A DNA stretch of 10,881 nucleotides from Methanoregula sp. UBA247 (GTDB lineage Archaea > Halobacteriota > Methanomicrobia > Methanomicrobiales > Methanospirillaceae), in the NCBI GenBank assembly GCA_002495055.1, contig DADR01000054.1:57223-68103 (forward strand), in the 5' to 3' direction. The translations under genes were made by a program, and so were the position numbers. The notes under the pieces are model-generated. The model saw only the letters and a list, made by a program, of their open reading frames with translations, did no database searches and had not been told where the DNA came from. Shown here in pieces: positions 5,585 through 10,881 of this stretch (positions within the stretch are counted from its first letter, which is position 1; each line of letters starts with the position of its first letter).

Positions 5585-6916
5585 ATGAAAAAACCTCAGA
5601 AGCCGCCGGATTTCGGCAGGGTATGGTCGGATTATCTTGAGAAGTATAACGATTTGGCCAATAGGCTAAACCAGAAAAATGAAGATTCAGAAGAAATACG
5701 CAAACTGATCCGGAAATACAACGAGCAGGAGTATGTCCATTGGGATGATCTCCGGCGGAAGAAAATACCCTTTGATCCCATCACGTTCTGGTACGTGATA
5801 CGCACCATCCGCAGCACAAAGTACCGTGAAATCCGGATCGGCGACGAAAAATTTCCCTTCTATACTCCGGAAAATTTCCAGAAACAGCTCCACCTCCTCG
5901 ACAAGGCATCTCCTGCATCGTTCGACTGGCTCTTCGGGGAATTCCCGAGCGAGGCGAATAAAAATCAGTACCTCAGCAATTCCCTGATGGAAGAGGCCAT
6001 CGCTTCAAGCCAGCTCGAAGGAGCGGCGACGACCCGGCCTGAGGCAAAGAAGATCCTGCGGGAAGGCAGGAAACCGAAGAATAACTCCGAACGGATGATC
6101 GTCAACAACTACCGGACGATACGCCGCCTCAAGGAGCTGCGGGACAAGCCGCTGTCCCGCGAACTCATCATAGAGATCCACCGCGAGATCACTCAGGGAA
6201 CCCTGGAGAGCGAGAGCGACGAAACCGATTTCCGGACCACCGATGATATCGTAGTCGGAAGCAAGGCAGATCCGACGAAGATCTATCACTACCCGCCCGA
6301 ATGTGCAAAAATCCCGGCAATGATCGATGATCTCATCGCATTTGCGAATGAAGATGACGAGTTCATTCATCCGATTGTCAAAGCAATCATCCTTCACTTC
6401 CTAATCGGGTACATCCATCCTTTCAATGACGGCAATGGCAGGACAGCAAGGGCGCTTTTCTATTGGTTCGCCCTCAAACACCACTACGATCTGCTGGAGT
6501 ACATCTCGATCTCACGGATTTTCGTCCATGCACCGGCCCAGTACTCCCGGGCATACCTACTAACCGAGACTGACAGCAATGACATGACCTATTTCATCGA
6601 TTTCAATATCCGGATCATCAGCCAAGCGCTGGAAGATCTGAAAAACTATATTGTTCAGAAAAAAGAAGAAGAATCCCAGTCCCTCCAGCTCGTGGAACAG
6701 ATCCCCGACATTTCATTCAGGCAGGCGGCAATTCTCCGGGATTTTATCAAACATCCCACACGGTATTACGCAATCAGCGAGATTGCTGGAAAATACAAAG
6801 TGTCGCTCCCAACGGCCAGAACGGATCTGCTGCTCCTTGAGAAAAAAGGGAAACTAAAGAAATATCAGGATGGCAAACGACAGGTCTTCATACACAAGGG
6901 GGAGAAAGGGCATTGA
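5585..6916 (+). CDS. Fic-family protein (class II AMPylase-type) with C-terminal winged helix
   Basis: A 443-residue protein. Residues 1-125 are a helical N-terminal region, followed by the Fic core with the catalytic loop H278-P-F-N-D-G-N-G-R286-T-A-R289, an exact fit to HxFx(D/E)GNGRxxR. Family knowledge says His278 acts as base in transferring AMP (or another phosphate-linked group) from a nucleotide to a target hydroxyl. The inhibitory motif (S/T)xxxE(G/N) is present upstream as S141-S-Q-L-E145-G146, which makes this a class II self-inhibited enzyme. Residues about 375-435 form a winged helix (SEIAGKYKVSLPTARTDLLL). The ATG at 5585 follows GGGTG at a short spacing. The gene is intact while its neighbours (toxin, DUF5131 and hsdR remnants) are broken, so it may still be selected. 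Fic proteins of this build are often encoded within type I restriction loci beside hsdR, as here. The target protein is unknown. Confidence 0.9.
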   Translation: MKKPQKPPDFGRVWSDYLEKYNDLANRLNQKNEDSEEIRKLIRKYNEQEYVHWDDLRRKKIPFDPITFWYVIRTIRSTKYREIRIGDEKFPFYTPENFQKQLHLLDKASPASFDWLFGEFPSEANKNQYLSNSLMEEAIASSQLEGAATTRPEAKKILREGRKPKNNSERMIVNNYRTIRRLKELRDKPLSRELIIEIHREITQGTLESESDETDFRTTDDIVVGSKADPTKIYHYPPECAKIPAMIDDLIAFANEDDEFIHPIVKAIILHFLIGYIHPFNDGNGRTARALFYWFALKHHYDLLEYISISRIFVHAPAQYSRAYLLTETDSNDMTYFIDFNIRIISQALEDLKNYIVQKKEEESQSLQLVEQIPDISFRQAAILRDFIKHPTRYYAISEIAGKYKVSLPTARTDLLLLEKKGKLKKYQDGKRQVFIHKGEKGH

Positions 6917-6941
6917 GATTGAGGGTGTATAAGGAATTGCC

Positions 6942-7566
6942 ATAACAAACGCTGCCCGGTTCGCGAAATCCCCTGTTGAGGAGCACACACTCGTGGCTCT
7001 GCGACCTCGGATTTTCAACCCTCTTTGGCCCACACATTGCACCTGGTAAGGTGGCTGTCGAAAGAAGGAATTCCGGAGACGTTATCCTCAGCGATCGGTT
7101 CATGCAGGCAATCGCACGACTAAAACCCGGAGATTCGGGTGACGTGCTTGACGAGGCAGCCCGAAAAGCCCTCCACCCGGACTCTCCTTCGCGTGTCATC
7201 AACAACCATGCGTTCCACCGGATGCTTACCGAAGGGATAGAAGTTGAATACCGGAGAGCAGATGGATCAATGCGATAACGCCCGGCTTATCGACATCAAA
7301 CACTTAGAGAAATACGAGTGGCTCGCGATCAACCAGTTCACGATCATCGAGAACCACAATAACCGGCGCCCGGATGCTATTGTCTTCATAAACGGCCTGC
7401 CCCTCATTGTCATCGAACTGAAAAATCCGGCTGGTGAGAAAGCCACGATACGGAATGCATTCAACCAGATCCAGACTTACAAGCAACAGATCCCCTCACT
7501 GTTCATCTTCAATGAGATGGTAATCATATCTGACGGTCTTGAAGCAAGAGCAGGTACACTGGGGAC
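6942..7566 (+). pseudogene. hsdR: Frameshifted, truncated type I restriction enzyme R subunit (hsdR)
   Basis: Three reading frames in succession encode an HsdR N-terminus. Frame one (about 6942-6992) reads AARFAKSPVEEHTL; frame two (6994-7276) reads WLCDLGFSTLFGPHIAPG through NNHAFHRMLTEGIEVEYR; frame three (from about 7269) reads DNARLIDIKH, AINQFTIIENHNNRRPD, then IVFINGLPLIVIELKNP, QIQTYKQQIPSLF and ISDGLEARAGTLG. The IELKNP block holds the E-x-K part of the PD-(D/E)xK nuclease domain. Shifts occur near 6993 (one extra base) and near 7269. Homology ends at about 7566, so the helicase/translocase motor, some 700 further residues, is absent. The remaining open frame to 7681 is unrelated. HsdR cleaves unmethylated DNA in complex with HsdM and HsdS; this copy cannot. 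It starts about 25 bp after fic, as in intact restriction operons. Confidence 0.85.
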
Positions 7567-7712
7567 GCTGAAATTTTGTGCGGTGAGATTGTTGCAGCTT
7601 AGTTTAACGTATTTTCCTGCATATCCCACAGAAATGTTCAAAAACGTGTTTTTTGAAGATAGGGATTTTTTCCCTGATTAGCATATAGGCAGGTATGTAT
7701 GATCTTACGTGA

Positions 7713-7963
7713 GATCCGTCATCCAAATAGGAATAAACAGGCCGGTTTTTCTCCTCTTGAATAGGGTTATTCCGAATTCTACGCCCGTATATCAATTATC
7801 TGAAAAAATGTGATCAAAAGTGCCCCAATCAGACCGGTTACCGGGACCTGGCGAAAAATAGAATATGCCTGAATCAGGCTCCGATTATCATTTCAGGCCA
7901 TTTTTGGGATCTATGTGAGGCTCCTCTCGGTTACAGTCATCTGATGTCCGGTAACCTGATCCC
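7713..7963. repeat. Long non-coding direct repeat, copy 2
   Basis: This is the partner of the copy at 4356-4606, with bases 7777-7954 identical over 178 bp. The right edge differs by two transitions (7955 and 7961) and then diverges. Here the right inverted arm reads CCGGTAACC (7948-7956), an exact complement of GGTTACCGG (7836-7844), so this copy can form a slightly longer stem than copy 1. It lies about 150 bp beyond the end of hsdR homology. Between 7567 and 7712 I see no gene or signal that I can name. Confidence 0.85.
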
Positions 7964-8266
7964 TCCCAGAACCAGAGAAAAACCGGAGTGCACTTTACCC
8001 TAAATCCGGGTGCAATGCAGTCTCCGATTCCCGGAATCGCCCAATCTGGGCCCCGTTCAGGTACCGACAACCCCCTCTTTGATCGAAAACTCCTGGAGTA
8101 TTTCCTTAAACAGGGTGTCCGGGAAAAACGTCTGACAAAATCGAATCCGGGCATAATTCGGGCAGATCGCAAAAACCCCGTTTTTCCCGGGTCAGGATAA
8201 GAAATTGAATGAGTGAGGAACTTAAAGGAAATTCTGGTATAAAACCAAAAAGGAGAAAGTTCTTTT
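7964..8266. other. Stretch without a recognised gene
   Basis: Only short frames occur here: a 70-codon plus frame at 7988-8200 and a minus frame ending at 8057 that reads TLFKEILQEFSIKEGVVGT without a visible start. Neither could be placed in a family. A 15-bp near-palindrome (CGATTCC-C-GGAATCG, 8025-8039) and a small hairpin (AAAAAC/GTTTTT, 8171-8185) are present. The latter is about 85 bases past the stop of the minus-strand lipoprotein gene and could help end its transcript. Confidence 0.45.
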
Positions 8267-9241
8267 TTAAATAACGGTCAGCGTCACCGTACCGGAACTC
8301 AGTTTCTGGTAATTTCCGGTCGGGTCTGCAAAGGTGGTGGTCGCTGGACCGAGAACATACGTTCCTTCTTTATCCGCCCTCACTTCGTACGTTATCGAGT
8401 AGGACCCCCCCGTCGGGACAGGTGTTTGCAGCTTGCCGGAAACCGGCTGTCCGCTGAGTCCTGACGGGAGTGCTGAATCGGAAATCTCCACATCCGAGAT
8501 ACTACCGGGCAGATCATTCTTGATCGTAAGGGTTACCGTGGATGTCTTCCCAACGATGATCCGTGTCGGTGCCGCTTCCTTTGTGATCTGAACCACGTTG
8601 GCACCCTTGCCTTCGAGCTTGATGGGGTTCACGATGATGGTTGCCGACTTGTAATACTCGATGGTCTTCGGATCGGTATACTGGGCAGCAACCTCATCAC
8701 CGATATTCTCAAGGACGATCTCATTGGGTGCACCCTTGTTTACGATATCAGACACATCGAATTTGTAGATATAGGCGTTCCCCTCCAGAATATGGTCAAG
8801 CAGTTTCGGGTCGTCGTAACCCACGAAGTCCGGGGAGAAGAACAAGTACCAGGCTGACATATTCTTGCTGTAGTATGTGCTATTGAATCCGTCGCCGTAC
8901 GTGAAATTCAGCTTCTTGTTAACCAGCCGCTCACTGGCAATCTCCTTTCCGTTCATTCGGATCCTCATAAATGATCGTCCCCCGCCCAGTTCCTTTGAAT
9001 CCGCCCGGGCGGTCATGGTGAGGTACACTTCAGATGTTGCCGGGGAGTCAAGGCTTAGCTTAATTTCCTCGCCATACGGAACATTTACCGCTTTATTGGA
9101 GGCTGCTGATGGCAGTACGGTTTGTGTCGTTGATATGGTTGTGGTCGGGTTATCGATCCTTCTATCGCTGGCACATCCTGCAATAAATACTGCAGAAACC
9201 AGCATGAGAGCCAAAAGGCAGGTAAACATCACTCGTCTCAT
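8267..9241 (-). CDS. Secreted lipoprotein with a C-terminal Ig-like (DUF11/CARDB-type) domain
   Basis: A 324-residue protein. Residues 1-23 form a lipoprotein signal: MRR, hydrophobic FTCLLALMLVSAVFI, then AGC with C23 as the lipidated residue. A Thr/Ser linker (31-50) precedes a beta-rich domain (about 52-210) whose segments, such as YIYKFDVSDIV and PNEIVLEN, resemble jelly-roll folds. Residues about 224-324 form a second beta domain: RIIVGKTSTVTLTIKN, DVEISDSALPSGLSG, SYSITYEVRAD and GTYVLGPATTTFAD. This pattern is typical of DUF11/CARDB or BatD-like Ig folds, found in archaeal surface proteins. The protein is probably anchored to the outer face of the membrane; no catalytic motif is seen. 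The ATG at 9241 gives the signal peptide directly and follows a GGA element at about nine bases. A TATA-like box is at 9276-9285. Function is unknown. Confidence 0.85.
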   Translation of the reverse strand: MRRVMFTCLLALMLVSAVFIAGCASDRRIDNPTTTISTTQTVLPSAASNKAVNVPYGEEIKLSLDSPATSEVYLTMTARADSKELGGGRSFMRIRMNGKEIASERLVNKKLNFTYGDGFNSTYYSKNMSAWYLFFSPDFVGYDDPKLLDHILEGNAYIYKFDVSDIVNKGAPNEIVLENIGDEVAAQYTDPKTIEYYKSATIIVNPIKLEGKGANVVQITKEAAPTRIIVGKTSTVTLTIKNDLPGSISDVEISDSALPSGLSGQPVSGKLQTPVPTGGSYSITYEVRADKEGTYVLGPATTTFADPTGNYQKLSSGTVTLTVI

Positions 9242-9275
9242 GAAAATTTTCCTATAATTAAAAAAAATGGGGATG

Positions 9276-9285
9276 TTAATATATA
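9276..9285 (-). promoter_or_regulatory. TATA box of the minus-strand lipoprotein gene
   Basis: Read on the minus strand this is TATATATTAA, 35-44 bases before the ATG at 9241, the usual archaeal TATA distance for a short leader carrying the GGA ribosome element. Confidence 0.5.
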
Positions 9286-9404
9286 GGTTTATTTATTTGG
9301 TTTTATAGAAAATATCCGTTGATTATCATTGCGCTCCAGTGCACGACATCCTATCCCGCATCTTATTTTCTGGAGAATCCGATAAAACAATAAATCTGGA
9401 AACA

Positions 9405-9436
9405 ATTATATAAGTGTATAAGCAAATACTTATACA
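9405..9436 (+). promoter_or_regulatory. TATA box with abutting perfect operator palindrome of the ArsR-flavodoxin operon
   Basis: A strong TATA box (ATTATATAAG, 9405-9414) is directly followed by TGTATAAG (9415-9422), six bases, and CTTATACA (9429-9436), an exact 8-bp inverted repeat. The expected start of transcription, about 25 bases past the TATA centre, falls at the end of the palindrome, so the leader before the ATG at 9443 would be under ten bases. Binding here would block TBP/TFB or polymerase. The dyad size and ATA/TAT content match operators of ArsR-type dimers, and the first gene of the operon encodes one. Confidence 0.72.
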
Positions 9437-9442
9437 GACCCT

Positions 9443-10357
9443 ATGGACACGTACGACAAGGATGACGAAAGCACCAGACTCAGCGAGATCGTTCCCGAGA
9501 TGGCCGGGTTATTCAAGGCACTTGGCGATCTCACCCGTCTCCAGATCATCTACCTGCTCTCAACCGACACGAGCGGAACGCTCGGCGTTTCTGAACTTGC
9601 AGCCCGGCTCGGGATCTCGCAGCCTGCGGTATCGCAGCACTTAAAGACGCTGAAAACCGAGGGGCTGGTCGAGTCCCGCCGCGAAGGATTCTATATCTAT
9701 TACACCGTCAACCGCGAACGGATGGTGGAGTTCCGGAAACATTTCGAGCTGATGTCCCAGGCCGTGATGGCGAACTGCAACCGGGAGATGCTCCGCAGGA
9801 CAACCCGCGATCGGACCATCAAGGCCTGTGTGATCTTCTACTCGTACTCCGGTATAACCCGGCGCGTTGCCGAGGGCATCAGGAATGCCAGCGAGTGCGA
9901 CCTTATCGAGGTCAGGACAAAAAAACCCTATACCTGGCTGAACCTCTTTCCGACGGGTATCCTGCATGCCCGGAAGCTTGCCTGCGACCCGGTTATTCCT
10001 GATGAGATCGATGTCTCGGGTTATGATTTCCTGATCATCGGGACGCCGGTCTGGGTCGGAAGGCCGACTCCGGCAATCAATGGTGCGGTAAAAGCGCTCA
10101 AAGGCTGCGAAGGCAAGATGGCCGTGATCTTTACAACCTACCTGAATGAGCCCGGGGAAGCCCTGCCTCTGCTCAGTAAGGCGCTGTCTGACCGCGGGGT
10201 CCGGGTCATGGCGGAGATCTCCCTTGATGCGGAGGATACGAAAAACCCGGATGCCGGAGGTGAACTGCTCCGGCAGATCATCGGGGTAGATCCCCTTCGC
10301 GATCTGGCTGAGGAAACAACAGGACAACAACAGAATGTACGAGACGTGAAATCATGA
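9443..10357 (+). CDS. ArsR-family repressor fused to a flavodoxin domain
   Basis: A 304-residue two-domain protein. Residues about 14-110 are an ArsR/SmtB winged helix: LFKALGDLTRLQIIYLLS (23-40), SELAARLGISQPAVSQHLKTL (50-70) as helix-turn-helix, and GLVESRREGFYIYYTVN (74-90) as wing. The classic ELCVC metal site is replaced by VSELAA, so arsenic-type sensing is unlikely. After a short linker containing C112, residues about 127-285 are a flavodoxin: strand ACVIFYS, phosphate loop S134-Y-S-G-I-T139 (usual S/T-x-x-G-N-T, here Ile for Asn), and the GTPVW loop (200-204) near the isoalloxazine. The C-terminal 20 residues are a polar tail. The ATG at 9443 lies just past the operator and implies an almost leaderless transcript. 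The stop overlaps the next start by four bases (ATGA). Inference: flavin redox state or flavin binding controls DNA binding and the operon's own expression. Confidence 0.88.
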   Translation: MDTYDKDDESTRLSEIVPEMAGLFKALGDLTRLQIIYLLSTDTSGTLGVSELAARLGISQPAVSQHLKTLKTEGLVESRREGFYIYYTVNRERMVEFRKHFELMSQAVMANCNREMLRRTTRDRTIKACVIFYSYSGITRRVAEGIRNASECDLIEVRTKKPYTWLNLFPTGILHARKLACDPVIPDEIDVSGYDFLIIGTPVWVGRPTPAINGAVKALKGCEGKMAVIFTTYLNEPGEALPLLSKALSDRGVRVMAEISLDAEDTKNPDAGGELLRQIIGVDPLRDLAEETTGQQQNVRDVKS

Positions 10358-10839
10358 AGACCAGCATTATTTACCACTCATATTCCGGGAACACCCGGAG
10401 CGTAGCAGAGAAGGTCCGCGACGCATGCGGCGGAAATCTCGTAGACGTGAAATTAACCAGTGACTATTCCAGCCTTACCGCGTACACCCTCGGGAGTTAC
10501 CGGGCAATGAAAGGCGTGTGCGATCCCATAGAACAGAAAGCGATCGATGTCGCAGCCGATGATGTCATTGTCATCGGGACACCGGTCTGGGCTGCACGGG
10601 CAACTCCTGCGGTCAATGCAGCAGTTGCAGCGATCAGGGGATGCGAGGGGAAGAAGGCGGTGATCTTTGCGACCTGCGGAAGCAGGGAAGGGGATACCCT
10701 CCCGATGTTAAAAAAAGCCCTTTTAGAAAAAGGTGTGACGGTAACCGGGGAGTTCGTGTTCGATAAAAAAGGCATAACGGATCCGGTCCGGATCAACGCG
10801 ATGATCTCAGCGATAAAAACAGCGGGGAGTGCACGGTGA
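10354..10839 (+). CDS. Flavodoxin-family protein
   Basis: A 161-residue single-domain flavodoxin. The FMN phosphate loop is S9-Y-S-G-N-T14, the canonical form, followed by the first helix RSVAEKVRDA. VIVIGTPVWAARATP (71-85) provides the second FMN loop, and GCEGKKAVIFATCGS (96-110) the third strand and loop. It closely resembles the C-terminal half of the preceding fusion protein (shared GTPVW, RPTPAINGAVKALKGCEGK against RATPAVNAAVAAIRGCEGK), so the two probably arose by duplication. It is expected to carry electrons in the cytosol, bound to FMN. Translation is coupled both ways: its ATG overlaps the upstream TGA (10354-10357), and its own TGA overlaps the GTG of the next gene. The electron donor and acceptor are unknown; the next gene is a candidate partner. 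Confidence 0.9.
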   Translation: MKTSIIYHSYSGNTRSVAEKVRDACGGNLVDVKLTSDYSSLTAYTLGSYRAMKGVCDPIEQKAIDVAADDVIVIGTPVWAARATPAVNAAVAAIRGCEGKKAVIFATCGSREGDTLPMLKKALLEKGVTVTGEFVFDKKGITDPVRINAMISAIKTAGSAR

Positions 10840-10881
10840 AGAGTATCATTTACTACTTCACCGGCACCGGCAACTCGCTTG
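10836..10881 (+). CDS. Start of an EFR1-like flavodoxin/ferredoxin gene, cut by the window edge
   Basis: A GTG at 10836-10838 overlaps the stop of the preceding flavodoxin (GTGA) and is preceded by GGGGAG at a good spacing. It opens VKSIIYYFTGTGNSL, with the FMN phosphate loop T-G-T-G-N-S after a first beta strand. The Y-Y-F-T-G-T-G-N-S beginning is typical of EFR1-family proteins, which join an N-terminal flavodoxin to a C-terminal 2[4Fe-4S] ferredoxin. Only 15 codons are visible, so the ferredoxin part is a prediction. It would supply the third member of the redox operon. Confidence 0.75.
   Translation, partial: MKSIIYYFTGTGNSL

Noticed and set aside
7567..7681. Open tail after the hsdR homology
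   Set aside because: The frame continues by chance after the truncation; the residues do not resemble HsdR or any other family I know.
4356..7963. CRISPR array or composite transposon as explanation for the repeats
   Set aside because: Only two copies exist, 3.1 kb apart, with no transposase gene and no short regular spacers.
7988..8200. A 70-codon plus-strand frame
   Set aside because: No ribosome site, no domain and proline/glycine-rich low-information sequence. Possible but not supported as a gene.
8641..9257. Plus-strand frames of 81 and 126 codons opposite the third lipoprotein
   Set aside because: The minus strand has a signal peptide and beta-domain motifs over the same bases; the plus frames have no such features.
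9641..10330. A 229-codon minus-strand frame opposite the ArsR-flavodoxin gene
   Set aside because: It is a shadow of a GC-rich coding strand. The plus strand carries clear winged-helix and flavodoxin motifs.

Overview
The window looks archaeal, most likely a mesophilic euryarchaeal methanogen of the Methanomicrobiales (Methanoregula-like). This is inferred from AT-rich TATA boxes close to the start codons, several starts with no clear Shine-Dalgarno site, secreted proteins with short lipobox signal peptides, and multi-gene flavodoxin/EFR1-type redox units. No rRNA, tRNA or CRISPR array is visible.

Layout. At 1-1193 lie the 3' part of a dinD-like gene and a small winged-helix regulator with its own promoter and terminator. 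At 1194-4296 is an AT-richer stretch: a relic of a rhomboid gene 3' end, a gene-poor gap, two divergent lipoprotein genes and an intact rhomboid-family protease. At 4356-7963 is a decayed accessory island bounded by two copies of a ~250 bp non-coding direct repeat, of which 178 bp are identical. Between the copies sit a truncated RelE-type toxin with its antitoxin, a frameshifted DUF5131 (Gp37/Gp68) remnant, an intact Fic-family protein with a C-terminal winged helix and palindromes upstream, and a frameshifted, truncated hsdR (type I restriction) remnant. DinD, Fic and HsdR proteins are commonly found together at type I restriction-modification loci, so the window probably holds the ruins of one. 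At 7964-8266 no gene was recognised. At 8267-9241 is a third lipoprotein on the minus strand.

At 9405-10881 is the best candidate for an uncommon functional system. A one-polypeptide fusion of an ArsR-type repressor and a flavodoxin sits behind a perfect inverted repeat that abuts its TATA box. It is followed, with overlapping stop and start codons, by a stand-alone flavodoxin and then by the start of an EFR1-like ferredoxin/flavodoxin gene that runs off the window. The arrangement suggests a self-regulating flavin/iron-sulfur redox operon in which the sensor or regulator is covalently joined to its own electron carrier.
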